33,113 nt of DNA from Acidobacteriota bacterium (GTDB lineage Bacteria > Acidobacteriota > Thermoanaerobaculia > UBA5066 > Gp7-AA6). The stretch covers positions 1 to 33,113 of the forward strand of contig JAIVJS010000023.1 of the NCBI GenBank assembly GCA_020199905.1. Reading direction: 5' to 3'. The notes under the pieces are model-generated. The model had not been told where the DNA came from. It did no database searches and worked only from the letters and a program-made list of their open reading frames with translations. Below, in pieces: positions 8,098 through 16,630 of the stretch. How positions within the stretch are numbered: position 1 is the stretch's first letter; every line of letters starts with the position of its first letter. The position numbers and the translations under genes were made by a program.

Positions 8098-9746
8098 TTC
8101 CGGGATCGAAAGATTCGCGACAGAAGGCCGGGGCGCTCTTCGTGCCCGCGCGCCAGCGCCGCCGCGGATCGCTCGAGCGTGACTTCGTCCGGAGACGTCG
8201 GCGAATCCAGGATCTCCAGCGGGTCGGCGTCCGGCTCGTCCTCGAAGCGCGCCGGCACGGCCCCCGCCAGAATGCTGCTCAGAAGCTCCTGATTCTCCGG
8301 GGACGGGTCGAGGTCCACGAGCCTCCGCGCGAACGGCTCGGCCTCGTCGTTCCGGCCGTGCTCGTGCAGCGCGCGCGCCGCGGTGCGGATGAAGGGGACG
8401 CGCCGCGGCTCGAGCCGGGCGGCCTCCTTCAGGTTCTCGAGACCTTTGGGAATCCAGAGCGCGTTCCGGAGCTCCACTTGGCCGAGGCACATGCGGTACT
8501 CGGCGTTGTCAGGGACGAAGCGGATCGCCTCCCGCATCATCTCGACCGCCGGGTGGAAGTCCTTCTGCGCGATCAGCTCGCGGGCGCGCCGGTAGCTCTG
8601 TTCGGCGAGGTTGCGGCGGACCTCGGGGTTCGCGGACGTCTCGGCGACAGCGACGGGAACCGGAGCCGCGTCCAGGGAGTCGTCGTATTCGCGGCGGCGA
8701 TCGGCATCCGACAGGACGTCGTGCGCGGTCTTCAGCCGCTCGAAGACCGCCGCGAGCTCCCGTTCGAACTGGCGCAGGTCGCCGCGGTGCCGCAGATCCG
8801 GATGGAAGAGGCGGCTCCGCTCGAAGTAAGCCTTGCCGATCTGCTCGGTCGTCGCCGTCGACGCCACGCCCAGCAGCTCGTAGTGAGTGAGCCAGTCGAT
8901 CCGGCGATACGTGTTCTTCACGAGCTCCGCGTGGCCGGGCGCGCCGTCCGGCGGCTGCGCGTCGACGACGACGTTCAGACCCTCGAATCCGCCGGCGTGG
9001 CCCGTCGCGGTTCCCTCGGTCTTCCACTCGACGATGCCGCAGGAAAAGAGGGCGTAGAGCGTCTTCGCCGCGGAGCCCCGGGATCCGCCGCCGATCTTCA
9101 GCAGCGACTCCAGATCGAGGACGCCGTCGATGCGCGAGAGGAGATACGCCTCCTGCGGGGTCAGAGGCAGGTACTGGTAGCGCGACATCGGATCGCGCGC
9201 CAGGCTGGGCACCGCGTGGCCGTCGCCGAGGCGCTTCTGGAAGGTATCGTTTTCCGGCAGACGTCGAATGCCTTCGACGATGATCGCCGCCGTCGAGAGC
9301 GTCAGGGCGACGTCGGGATCGAGCACGCCGGTCGAGGACTGGAACCGGTACTCCCCCTGGTCCCACTCGAACGTCGAGAAGACGATCTCTTCGACGAGCC
9401 GGCGCATCTCCGCGTCCAGCACCTGCCTGGAGACGAGGCCCTTCTCGACGAGGATCTTGCCGAGCCGCGCGCGCCCCTGTTTCGCGACCGTCTCGAGCGC
9501 CCAGGAGAGGTCTTCGTCCGTGATCCAGCCGCGCCGCTTCAGAAAGGCGCCGATCCGCTGCCCCTCGCGGGAGGAGGTCGCGGTGCGCAGCTCCCCCTTC
9601 TCGAAGAACAGATGCCGGGTTTCGTCGCCCCGAACGAGCGTCAGGGTTCCTTTGAGCCCTTCGAGGAAGATTCGGCGGAGAACCTGGGGAAGCGGAGTCT
9701 CCGCCAGAGAACCCCGAAAGCCGGAGCGCGGTGTGTTCATGATCAC
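8094..9746 (-). CDS. DUF4388, J-domain and TPR protein
   Basis: A 550-residue soluble multidomain protein. Residues about 8-165 form a DUF4388 (PATAN) domain: GSLAETPLPQVLRRIFLEG, GTLTLVRG, LFFEKGELRTATS and the long helical part with the ILVEKGLVS segment. A J domain spans about 285-358, with HYELLGV, the HPD signature at 315-317 (needed to stimulate DnaK) and RREYDDSL. TPR-like helices follow at about 380-490, then a disordered acidic tail. There is no signal peptide. DUF4388 proteins are common in Acidobacteriota and Myxococcota in signalling or motility settings; the J domain implies DnaK recruitment to a client. The start may be GTG 9746 or ATG 9740. It sits 111 bases after a second DUF4388 protein, and its stop overlaps the DUF4126 start. 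Confidence 0.88.
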   Translation of the reverse strand: MIMNTPRSGFRGSLAETPLPQVLRRIFLEGLKGTLTLVRGDETRHLFFEKGELRTATSSREGQRIGAFLKRRGWITDEDLSWALETVAKQGRARLGKILVEKGLVSRQVLDAEMRRLVEEIVFSTFEWDQGEYRFQSSTGVLDPDVALTLSTAAIIVEGIRRLPENDTFQKRLGDGHAVPSLARDPMSRYQYLPLTPQEAYLLSRIDGVLDLESLLKIGGGSRGSAAKTLYALFSCGIVEWKTEGTATGHAGGFEGLNVVVDAQPPDGAPGHAELVKNTYRRIDWLTHYELLGVASTATTEQIGKAYFERSRLFHPDLRHRGDLRQFERELAAVFERLKTAHDVLSDADRRREYDDSLDAAPVPVAVAETSANPEVRRNLAEQSYRRARELIAQKDFHPAVEMMREAIRFVPDNAEYRMCLGQVELRNALWIPKGLENLKEAARLEPRRVPFIRTAARALHEHGRNDEAEPFARRLVDLDPSPENQELLSSILAGAVPARFEDEPDADPLEILDSPTSPDEVTLERSAAALARGHEERPGLLSRIFRSRN

Positions 9747-9857
9747 CGGAGGTGTTGACAGAGTATCAGAATCGGGCCGGAATCGCCCTCCCGGCGTTCG
9801 GAAATCCCGCGCGGACAGCCGCTTGCGCGGACTTCGGGCGGGCGGCGCGTCCGGACG

Positions 9858-11612
9858 TCAGGGAACCGAAACGACGGCCGGATGGTTTGCCGGAGTCGAA
9901 AAGAACGAGGGGATCCCGGACTTGCCCCGGCGCGCCGCATCGAGCGTCCGATACCGTCCCCAGAGCACGCGGAAGCAACCGCGGGAGCCGTGCTGGCTCG
10001 TCAAGAGCCACATGGAGCCCGTGGGGCGATCGTGCTTCCACGCGTCGGAGAGAGAAGGCACCTCGCAGGCCAGCTCGAGCTGAATCGCGTAGCGCGCCCG
10101 GCTCGATTTGAGCCGCGCCCGGTCGCGCGCGGCTCGGGCGAGCCACTCCGACCGGCCGGCGGAAGACGAAGCGGCGGGGGAGGACGGCGCCGCGACGGCA
10201 GCCGGGGGCTTCGGGGCCGCCGTTCGCGCCGGGGGCGCGGAGGGTTGCGCCGGTTGCGCGGTCCGGCGCGCCGGACGGGCCGCGGCGGGCGTAGCGGCGG
10301 GCGGGACCGCGGCGACGGGAGAGGTTGCGGATTCCAAGGCCGCCGCCGCCGGGGCAGTGGCCGCCGCGGCGGGCTTCGCGCCGCCGGGCGTGGCGGAGGG
10401 TCCCCCGCGCGTCCGCACGAACACGATGGCCCCGACGAGCGCGGCCAGTCCAACGATCACCCAGACGAAGGGTCCGATGCCGCCGGCGCGGGGCGGCTCG
10501 GACGTTCCCATTTCCTCGGGGGGGATGGGGTCGAAGACCGGACCGCGATCCTGGCGCGGCGGATCGGACGAGGGGGCCGAAGAGTCGCGCGCGCCAGGGA
10601 GAGGGAAAGACTCGAGCGATGAGGGCGGCGTCGGATCGAGGTCGAATTCGGAAGTTTGCGGAAGGACGGCCGCCGGAAGAAAGCCGCTCTCCGGCGAGGG
10701 GATCTCTTCGGGCAACTCCACGGCCGGGCTTTCCGGCGCGGCGTCGAAAACGTCCGGCTCGGGAAGAGGGCGCGCCGCGGTCGCCGCGTCGGACTTCCCA
10801 GCTTCCCGGAGCGCCTCTTCCCGTTCGGGCGGCATCTCCAGCTCCTCGGGCGCTCGCGGGACGGTCACCGTGGCCGCGAGCGGGTCCTCCCCCTCGACCG
10901 CCGGCTCTCGCGGTTCGGTTCTCAGGAGACCGAGCGTCACGAGCGCGGCGAGCAGCTTTCTCACCGCGAACTCGTCCGCGGGCGCTCCCCGCGCGATCTC
11001 GTCCGCCGTCGCCTCCCCGTCGATCATGCGGACGACGGACTCGGCGTCGGCGGTGAGGCCGAACGTGGCGAACTCGGTGTCGAAGTCGCCCGAGCGAACC
11101 AGCGTCGCGTCGGAGCGGCCCAGCTGGTGCTCTATGAGGTTGCGGTCCCGCGACCGCAGAAAGAGCTCGAGCAGCAGGCGGGGAATCGCCACCGTGAATT
11201 CCCCGGGTGCAGGCCTCGCGTCGCTGTCGAGGTAGTACTTGCCGTCCGGCCAGCTCAACAGGTCCGCGAGCACCTCGATGCCGCGGATCTTTTCCCCCCA
11301 TCGCCACTCCCTCTTCGTCAGGATCCCCGCCTGCAGAGCCGCCAGCGCCCCGTCCTGGCCTTCCGGGGCCGACAGGCGCTCGAGCGCGGCGGCGTCGAGC
11401 TTGCCGGCGCGGACGAGAATCGCGGAGCTCTCGAATCGCGGTTCCGAGGACGAGACCGACACGACGTCGCCGTCCGCGATCCCGAACGCCGCGGAAGCCC
11501 CCGCCCGGGAGAAGGAGATGAGCCCTGCCGATTTCCTCCGCCACCGGTCGACGAACGCCGCCAGCAGATCGACGTCGCGGACGTCTCCCACCGCGTCGAA
11601 AACTGTCTTCAC
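9858..11612 (-). CDS. DUF4388 protein with one TM helix and a SPOR-like C terminus
   Basis: A 584-residue protein. The N-terminal 225 residues resemble DUF4388, with AGLISFSRAGASAAFGIADGDVVS and AGILTKREWRWGEKIRGIEVLADLL. An acidic, Pro-rich linker leads to one transmembrane helix at about 380-402 (PFVWVIVGLAALVGAIVFV), followed by a Pro/Ala-rich spacer of about 100 residues. The last 80 residues (YAIQLELACEV, MWLLTSQHG, FRVLWGRYRTLDAA) have the pattern of a SPOR domain, which binds glycan strands bare of stem peptides at division sites. So the DUF4388 part is probably cytoplasmic and the SPOR-like part periplasmic. The start is GTG 11612, which overlaps the stop of a possible 27-codon leader ORF as GTGA. 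SPOR assignment is by pattern only. Confidence 0.82.
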   Translation of the reverse strand: MKTVFDAVGDVRDVDLLAAFVDRWRRKSAGLISFSRAGASAAFGIADGDVVSVSSSEPRFESSAILVRAGKLDAAALERLSAPEGQDGALAALQAGILTKREWRWGEKIRGIEVLADLLSWPDGKYYLDSDARPAPGEFTVAIPRLLLELFLRSRDRNLIEHQLGRSDATLVRSGDFDTEFATFGLTADAESVVRMIDGEATADEIARGAPADEFAVRKLLAALVTLGLLRTEPREPAVEGEDPLAATVTVPRAPEELEMPPEREEALREAGKSDAATAARPLPEPDVFDAAPESPAVELPEEIPSPESGFLPAAVLPQTSEFDLDPTPPSSLESFPLPGARDSSAPSSDPPRQDRGPVFDPIPPEEMGTSEPPRAGGIGPFVWVIVGLAALVGAIVFVRTRGGPSATPGGAKPAAAATAPAAAALESATSPVAAVPPAATPAAARPARRTAQPAQPSAPPARTAAPKPPAAVAAPSSPAASSSAGRSEWLARAARDRARLKSSRARYAIQLELACEVPSLSDAWKHDRPTGSMWLLTSQHGSRGCFRVLWGRYRTLDAARRGKSGIPSFFSTPANHPAVVSVP

Positions 11613-11692
11613 GAGTGGGATTCCCGCGGGTCCGGCGACGGGGGCGCGGCTCCGACCGGGAGCGCGCTCGTCCGAGTGTTCGTCACCGGCAC
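11609..11692 (-). CDS. Possible 27-codon leader ORF
   Basis: A GTG at 11692 lies seven bases after TACACT (11700-11705), the spacing of a leaderless start. The frame runs 27 codons (VPVTNTRTSALPVG...) and stops at TGA 11609, which overlaps the GTG start of the DUF4388/SPOR gene as GTGA. It could be a translated leader that couples initiation to the next gene. No peptide family is recognised and chance is a real alternative. Confidence 0.3.
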   Translation of the reverse strand: MPVTNTRTSALPVGAAPPSPDPRESHS

Positions 11693-11718
11693 GTCCCCTA
11701 GTGTAGCGCGAACAGTGC

Positions 11719-11753
11719 GGCTGTCAGCTCTCAGCTCTCAGCTGTCAGCCATC
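11719..11753. repeat. Heptanucleotide array, five units
   Basis: On the + strand: GGCTGTC, AGCTCTC, AGCTCTC, AGCTGTC, AGCCATC. It overlaps the last codons and stop of the uvrC frame, which meets its TGA inside the array. Confidence 0.85.
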
Positions 11754-12759
11754 CGTCGTCCGGGGTCCCGCAGGCGTCAGGCCGGACCGGACTGGATCGG
11801 ACCGGGCTGGATCCTGAACTCTCGTCTCTGAGCTTTCGACTCTCGACTGCGGCTCTCGCGCGGATTCGGCGAGGTATGCCTGCACCGCCCGCGCCGTCGC
11901 GGGACCCACGGCGGCGATGATCTCCAGAGGGTCCGCGGCGGCGACGCCCGAGAGAGAGCCAAACCGCTTCAGAAGGATCCGGGCGCGGGTAGGCCCGACG
12001 CCCGGAATGGACGTCAGGGACGTTTCCCGCATTCGCTTCGAGCGCCGCCCTCGGTGCGTCGTGATCGCGAAACGGTGCGCCTCGTCGCGCAGCCTCTGGA
12101 TCAGCTTCAGCGCCGGGTCTTTCGCCGAGAGCCGGATCGGATCGGGGCGGCCGGGCATCCAGATCTCTTCCTCCCTCTTGGCGAGACCGACTGCCGGAAG
12201 CTCGACTCCCACCCGGTCGAGAGCGGAGAGCGCCGCCTGGAGCTGCCCGCGCCCGCCGTCCACGAGCACGAGGTCGGGCATGGGCCCCCCCTCGTCACGG
12301 ACGCGGCGGTAGCGCCGCTCGACGGCCTCGGCCATGCTCTTGAAATCGTCGGGCGCCAGGAGACTCTGCGAAGCGATCCCGAACAACCGGTAGTCCGACT
12401 TTTTCGGCTTGCCGTCCTCGAACACGACGACCGAAGCGACGCTGTCCGTGCCCTGGAGGTGCGAGATGTCGAACGCCTCGATGCGCCGCGGCGGGACGGA
12501 GAGGTCGAGAACGCGGGCGAGCCGTTCGACGCCGAGGGCCTCCTCCCCTCCCAGGCGCCGGAAACGAACGCGGTGGCGCTCCTGCGCGTTCGTGTTCGCG
12601 AGCTCGACGCGGTCGGCCGCGGGCCCCCGGCGCGGCACGCGGACGAAGACGCGCGCGCCGCGGCGCGCGAGGAGGAAGGCTTCCAGAAGGCCGGCGTCCG
12701 CGATCTCGACCGGGAGGTGGACCTCCTGCGGGAGAAACGGGTTCACGTCGTAGAACTGG
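11745..12759 (-). pseudogene. uvrC: uvrC, C-terminal part (out of frame with the N-terminal part)
   Basis: This frame carries the second half of the excision nuclease UvrC, which makes the 5' incision in nucleotide excision repair. It starts abruptly at QFYDVNPFLPQEV, continues with the RNase H-like nuclease (EAFDISHLQGTDSVAS, LVLVDGGRGQLQAA, LRDEAHRFAITTHRGRRSK) and ends with the HhH2 pair (LTSIPGVGPTRARILLKRFG and AAVGPATARAVQAYL). Nuclease active-site residues appear present. Missing, compared with normal UvrC, are the UVR domain that binds UvrB and the first part of the nuclease domain, about 85-90 residues. An internal GTG at 12746 could start a fragment. After AYLAESARE the frame runs about 40 residues through non-conserved sequence, including a degenerate heptamer stretch at 11831-11858, and stops in the next array. 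Confidence 0.85.
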
Positions 12760-13399
12760 GGAAGGACATCTTCTCCTCCAGGCGGGGAATGAGCTCGCGG
12801 TTGCGGCCCTGGAGAAAGAGGAGCACGTCGCGCACGGCCTCCTCGTACGCCTCCCGGGTCGTGAGCCCGGCGACGCATGGACCGAGACACGCGTGGAGGT
12901 CGTAATAAAGACAGGGGCGCGGCAGCTTCCCGTCGATCTCGATCGAGCAGGTCCGGATCTGGAAGTGCCGGGTGATCATCCGCATGATCCGGCGCGCAAG
13001 GCCGCCCCAGAAGGGGCCGAAGTACGAGTGGCCGTCCTCTTCGACGCGCCGCGTGACGAGCGCGCGGGGCCAGGGCTCCCCCGTCGTGACCTTGATGTAG
13101 GGATAGGTCTTGTCGTCCCGGAGACAGACGTTGTACTTCGGCCGGTGCTTCTTGATGAGGGTGTTCTCGAGAAGCAGCGCCTCGAGCTCGGTGTTCGTGA
13201 CGATCGTTTCGATGTCGTCGAACGAGCGCAGGAGGGCATCGGTCTTGGAGGACTCGGTGCCGCGCGTGAAATAGGAAGAGACCCGCTTCTTGAGCGAGTT
13301 CGCCTTGCCGACGTACAGGATCTTCCCGCGAGCGCTCTTGAAGAGGTACACCCCGGGCGCGTCGGGGAGATTTTCGGGCGGCCTGCCGGGCTCGGACAT
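12743..13399 (-). pseudogene. uvrC: uvrC, N-terminal part (frameshifted after the GIY-YIG and Cys region)
   Basis: The frame starts at ATG 13399 (MSEPGRPPENLPDAPGVYLF) and carries the GIY-YIG nuclease that makes the 3' incision: GVYLFKSARGKILYVGKANS, KKRVSSYF and the metal-binding glutamate in NTELEALLLEN. It continues through PYIKVT, YFGPFWGG and the conserved cysteines in CLGPCVAG to IPRLEEKM. After that Met (12767-12769) it reads SFPSSTT and stops at 12743. The downstream UvrC sequence resumes in another frame only about eight bases later, so a segment of roughly 260 bases (not a multiple of three) has been lost. A TATCCT box six bases before the ATG and no Shine-Dalgarno suggest a leaderless mRNA. 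Either a real loss-of-function allele or a misassembly. Confidence 0.85.
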
Positions 13400-13405
13400 G
13401 AGGAA

Positions 13406-13411
13406 AGGATA
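13406..13411 (-). promoter_or_regulatory. -10 box placing the uvrC transcript start at its ATG
   Basis: TATCCT on the minus strand, exactly six bases before ATG 13399. There is no purine-rich ribosome-binding site and no clear -35 box. Confidence 0.45.
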
Positions 13412-13446
13412 ACAACGGCGCGGCCGGCGGAATGCCGGGATGCGGA

Positions 13447-13467
13447 AGCTCTCAGCTGTCAGCGGAC
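13447..13467. repeat. Heptanucleotide array, two to three units
   Basis: AGCTCTC, AGCTGTC, then AGCGGAC on the + strand, in the divergent spacer between uvrC and the zinc-ribbon gene. Confidence 0.7.
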
Positions 13468-13498
13468 ATCGGGATTCAACTCCCGCGTCGCCTGGCCG

Positions 13499-13577
13499 CT
13501 TCGATTCCCGATCTGGTTGACCGCGGAGTACCGCGGCCGTCTCGCTCCCGTTGGTCGCTCCTCCCGTTTCCCGGCCC
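13499..13577 (-). repeat. Dispersed spacer element, copy B
   Basis: Reverse-complement match to 6889-6975, with five-base and two-base gaps and few substitutions. The hairpin CCGCGG-TACT-CCGCGG is kept, with one loop change. It fills much of the divergent spacer between uvrC and the zinc-ribbon gene. Confidence 0.75.
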
Positions 13578-13592
13578 ACGGCTGCCTCCCGG

Positions 13593-13598
13593 TATGAT
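13593..13598 (+). promoter_or_regulatory. -10 box placing the zinc-ribbon transcript start at its GTG
   Basis: TATGAT (5 of 6 to consensus), exactly six bases before GTG 13605. There is no Shine-Dalgarno, so a leaderless mRNA is likely. No -35 box is clear; that position falls at the edge of the dispersed element. Confidence 0.55.
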
Positions 13599-13604
13599 CT
13601 CCGG

Positions 13605-13811
13605 GTGATCGAGTGCCCGTATTGCTATTCCGTCGTCAAGCCGCAGGACGCGGTGTGCCCCAATTGCGGCAAGCCGATCGAGCGCTGGCAGACGGGCTTC
13701 TACAGCCGGCAGGCTCTCCCGAAGAAGGGCCGGAATGCCGTCCTCGCCGGGGCGGCACTCCTCTTCCTGCTCATGGTCGCCGGGTTCGCCCGGTCGTGCC
13801 ACTGGATCTAG
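13605..13811 (+). CDS. Small zinc-ribbon membrane protein
   Basis: A 68-residue protein. A rubredoxin-like zinc ribbon (CPYC at residues 4-7 and CPNC at about 19-22) is followed by a basic stretch (LPKKGRNA) and one transmembrane helix (VLAGAALLFLLMVAGF). The zinc knuckle should face the cytoplasm by the positive-inside rule. Upstream in-frame codons reach 13551 but lie across the dispersed repeat and carry no homology; GTG 13605 puts the ribbon at the N terminus and fits the TATGAT box. The stop TAG at 13809 is the first base triplet of a heptamer array. Function unknown. It is short and has no relative in the window. Confidence 0.72.
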   Translation: MIECPYCYSVVKPQDAVCPNCGKPIERWQTGFYSRQALPKKGRNAVLAGAALLFLLMVAGFARSCHWI

Positions 13812-13844
13812 CTATCAGCTATCAGCTATCAGCTGTCAGCCAAC
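13810..13844 (+). repeat. Heptanucleotide array beginning at the zinc-ribbon stop
   Basis: AGCTATC three times, then AGCTGTC and AGCCAAC. The TAG stop (13809-13811) is formed by the first unit with the preceding T. Confidence 0.88.
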
Positions 13845-13925
13845 GGCGTCGAGAATGAACCGGCGCTGTTTCGAGTCCTGGCTGGCGGGTTTGCCGCGCG
13901 ATCGCGCAAGAGCCCGTCTCCTTCA

Positions 13926-13960
13926 GGCTGAGAGCTGAAAGCTGACAGCTGACAGCTACC
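13926..13960 (-). repeat. Heptanucleotide array beginning at the uvrB stop
   Basis: On the + strand: GGCTGAG, AGCTGAA, AGCTGAC, AGCTGAC, AGCTACC. Read with uvrB (minus) it begins TAGCTGTCAG, and the uvrB stop TAG is part of the first unit. Confidence 0.88.
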
Positions 13961-16037
13961 GAAAGATCTGCAGCTCCCTCAGCGACCGCAGCTCGTCGCG
14001 CAGCTGCGCTGCACGCTCGAAGTCGAGCTCCTTCGCGGCGGCCTTCATCGATTTTTCGAGCTCCGTGATCCGCGTCCGCAGCGACTCGGCGTCCGGCACC
14101 GCTCCGCCCTCCCGCGGCGGCAGCAGCCCGTCGTGGTAGTCCATGCTCGACATCCGGACGAGGGGCGAATCGACGTCTTTGACGATCGATGCGGGCTCGA
14201 TTCCATGCTCGAGGTTGTAGGCCTCCTGGATCGCGCGGCGGCGCGTCGTCTCTCCCATCGCGCGCCGCATCGAATCGGTGACCACGTCGGCGTAGAAATA
14301 CACCCGTCCCGCGAGATTCCGGGCGGCGCGTCCTGACGTCTGGATGAGGGACGTCTCGCTCCGGAGGAATCCCTCCTTGTCGGCGTCCAGGATCGCGACC
14401 ACCGCGACCTCCGGAAGGTCGAGGCCCTCGCGGAGCAGGTTGATCCCGATCAGGCAGTCGAAGATGCCGCGGCGGAAGTCGGTCAGGATCTCCATCCGCT
14501 CGAGCGTCTCGATGTCCGAGTGCAGGTAGCGGCAGCGGACGCCGACCTCCGCGAAATAGGAGGTCAACTCCTCCGCCATGCGCTTGGTGAGCGTCGTCAC
14601 CAGGATGCGCTCGTTCTTCGCGGTCGCTTCCCGCACGACCCCGAGCAGGTCGTCCACCTGGCCCTTGACCGGCCGGACCTCGATCACCGGGTCGAGCAGC
14701 CCGGTCGGGCGGATGACCTGTTCGACGATCTCGCCGCCGACCGTGGCGAGCTCTTCCTTGCCCGGCGTCGCGCTGACGTGGACGATCTGGTGGATCCGGG
14801 ACTGGAACTCTTCGTACGTGAGCGGACGGTTGTCGAGAGCTGAGGGCAGGCGGAACCCGTACTCGACGAGGACCTCCTTGCGGGACCGGTCGCCGTGGAA
14901 CATGCCGCGCACCTGCGGCAGGGTGACGTGCGACTCGTCCACGACCAGGAGAAAATCGGAGGGAAAATAGTCGATCAGCGTCGGCGGCGGCTGTCCCGCG
15001 GTCCTCCCGGAGAGGTGGCGCGAATAGTTTTCGATCCCGTTGCAGTAGCCGAGCTCCTTGATCATCTCGAGGTCGAACATCGTGCGCTGGTGGAGCCGCT
15101 GCGCCTCCAGCAGCCGGCCGGCGGCAGAGAGCTCGGCGAGACGCTGGTCGAGCTCGATCTTGATCGTGTCGACGGCGCGGTTCAGAGTCTCGCGCGGCGT
15201 TGCGTAGAAGGTCCTCGGGTAGATCGCGAGCCGGTCCACGCGCCGCAGCGCCGTTCCGCGAAGCGGATCGGTGCGTGTGATCTTCTCGATCTCGTCGCCG
15301 AAGTATTCGACCCGCACCGCGACGTCCTCGTACGCCGGATGGATCTCCACGACGTCGCCCCGGACCCGGAAGGTGCCGCGCGTCAGATCGAGATTGGTCC
15401 GCTCGTACTGCATCTGGACGAGCTGCGCGAGCAGGGCGGGCATGCCGGATTTGTCGCCAACCTCGACGTAGGCGAGCATGTCGTAGTAGGCCTCCGGCGC
15501 GCCGAGGCCGTAGATGCAGGACACCGACGCCACGACGATGACGTCCCGCCGCTCGAACAGCGCCTTGCTCGCGGAAAGGCGCAACTTGTCGATCTCCTCG
15601 TTGCGGGAAGTCTCCTTCTCGATGTAGGTGTCCGACTGGGGAATGTAGGCCTCGGGCTGGTAGTAGTCGTAATAGGAGACGAAGTACTCGACGGAGTTTT
15701 CCGGGAAGAAGCCGCGGAATTCCTGGTAGAGCTGCGCCGCGAGCGTCTTGTTGTGGGAGAGCACGAGCGTCGGGCGGTTGACGGTCTCGATGACCTTCGC
15801 CATCGTGAACGTCTTTCCCGAGCCGGTCACTCCGAGAAGGACCTGGTCCCGTTTGCCCTCGCGCAGCCCTTCGACGAGGCGCGCGATCGCCTGGCCCTGG
15901 TCGCCCTGGGGAGAAAAATCGGTGACGAGGCGGAATGTCCCCTTCGAGCGCGACTGCGCCTCCCGGTACGAATCCGGCTTCGAGGCGAGGGAGAGAGGGG
16001 CGTCCGGGCGTTCCCGGGCGCCGGGACGGGGGCTCAC
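13956..16037 (-). CDS. uvrB: Excinuclease ABC subunit UvrB
   Basis: UvrB is the damage-verification helicase of nucleotide excision repair; it receives DNA from UvrA and recruits UvrC. The protein is 693 residues. [17 protein letters not shown] is followed by Walker [11 protein letters not shown], the Tyr-rich beta-hairpin [16 protein letters not shown], the helicase motif [21 protein letters not shown], and motif VI in TSGRAARN. The C-terminal UVR domain ([18 protein letters not shown]) that contacts UvrC is intact. No start lies close to FRLVTDF; GTG 16037 is chosen because it overlaps the stop of the upstream membrane protein gene as GTGA. This gives about 29 extra residues before the conserved start, compared with few in E. 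coli. The gene is intact while uvrC nearby is not. Confidence 0.96.
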   Translation of the reverse strand: MSPRPGARERPDAPLSLASKPDSYREAQSRSKGTFRLVTDFSPQGDQGQAIARLVEGLREGKRDQVLLGVTGSGKTFTMAKVIETVNRPTLVLSHNKTLAAQLYQEFRGFFPENSVEYFVSYYDYYQPEAYIPQSDTYIEKETSRNEEIDKLRLSASKALFERRDVIVVASVSCIYGLGAPEAYYDMLAYVEVGDKSGMPALLAQLVQMQYERTNLDLTRGTFRVRGDVVEIHPAYEDVAVRVEYFGDEIEKITRTDPLRGTALRRVDRLAIYPRTFYATPRETLNRAVDTIKIELDQRLAELSAAGRLLEAQRLHQRTMFDLEMIKELGYCNGIENYSRHLSGRTAGQPPPTLIDYFPSDFLLVVDESHVTLPQVRGMFHGDRSRKEVLVEYGFRLPSALDNRPLTYEEFQSRIHQIVHVSATPGKEELATVGGEIVEQVIRPTGLLDPVIEVRPVKGQVDDLLGVVREATAKNERILVTTLTKRMAEELTSYFAEVGVRCRYLHSDIETLERMEILTDFRRGIFDCLIGINLLREGLDLPEVAVVAILDADKEGFLRSETSLIQTSGRAARNLAGRVYFYADVVTDSMRRAMGETTRRRAIQEAYNLEHGIEPASIVKDVDSPLVRMSSMDYHDGLLPPREGGAVPDAESLRTRITELEKSMKAAAKELDFERAAQLRDELRSLRELQIFR

Positions 16038-16537
16038 GGCGCCGGCGTCGTCCCCGCCGCCGGCGGCGTCGTCGGGCCGGGCGCCAGGATCCCTCCCGGC
16101 GTCGGAGCCGGGGTGACGGGAGGCAATCCGGCCCCCTCCCGGAAGACGGCGGTCAGCTGCCGGACCTGCTCCCGGCTGACGCTGCCGGCGCGGTTGCGCA
16201 GGAGGATGGTCTGGATCTGATCGAGCGAGCGCCTCTGCGGCCCGCTCTTCTGGAGGCGCTCCCGGTACGCGGAGTAGGCGGTGTGCAGGTCGGCCCTTTC
16301 CTGGTCCGTGACGTCCGAGGCCAGCGCCGAGTCGACCCGCGCCATGAAGAAGTCCGTCATCGCCTGGGGGTTGCGTCGCAGATAGAGGCACGAGCCCACG
16401 ATGCACAGCAGGACGAGCAGGCCGGCGATGCCGCACCCGATCAGCCCGGTCCGCCAGCAGCCCCGCGGGCCGCCGCGCGGTGTGTCGGGAGGCAGCGGAG
16501 TGGAAAAGCTGCCCGTCGGCGGGGTCACGGTGCTCAT
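16034..16537 (-). CDS. Single-pass membrane protein of unknown function
   Basis: A 167-residue protein. A Pro-rich N-terminal 30 residues precede one transmembrane helix ([24 protein letters not shown]). A helical region follows (about 60-135), with [35 protein letters not shown] and [17 protein letters not shown], then a Pro/Thr/Gly-rich tail. No family is recognised. The helical part resembles proteins that count short acidic helices but carries no catalytic motif. Its stop overlaps the GTG start of uvrB, so the two are co-translated, yet nothing in the sequence ties it to DNA repair. TATAAG lies ten bases before the ATG with no Shine-Dalgarno, so the 5' UTR is at most a few bases. Confidence 0.78.
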   Translation of the reverse strand: MSTVTPPTGSFSTPLPPDTPRGGPRGCWRTGLIGCGIAGLLVLLCIVGSCLYLRRNPQAMTDFFMARVDSALASDVTDQERADLHTAYSAYRERLQKSGPQRRSLDQIQTILLRNRAGSVSREQVRQLTAVFREGAGLPPVTPAPTPGGILAPGPTTPPAAGTTPAP

Positions 16538-16547
16538 CGGGCGAAAA

Positions 16548-16553
16548 CTTATA
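16548..16553 (-). promoter_or_regulatory. -10 box for the membrane protein-uvrB operon
   Basis: TATAAG on the minus strand, ten bases before ATG 16537. The expected transcript would have a leader of zero to four bases. No LexA-type operator is evident. Confidence 0.45.
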
Positions 16554-16562
16554 GCACGAGGA

Positions 16563-16595
16563 GTTGTCAGTCTTCCGTTTTCAGTTATCAGTCGG
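16563..16595 (+). repeat. Degenerate heptanucleotide array
   Basis: AGTTGTC AGTC, then TTTTC AGTTATC AGTCGG. It has the same spacing as the AGCT arrays but the core has decayed to AGTT/AGTC. It lies in the divergent spacer before the penicillin-binding protein. Confidence 0.5.
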
Positions 16596-16630
16596 AGCGG
16601 GCACTCGGCAAGGGGAATTCGAGCGTTTTG

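Noticed and set aside
12743..12775. Programmed frameshift in uvrC
   Set aside because: A shift alone would not explain the ~85-90 missing residues, and no slippery heptamer with a downstream structure is evident.
13810..13960. CRISPR-like repeats
   Set aside because: Units are seven bases and contiguous, with no spacers or cas genes.
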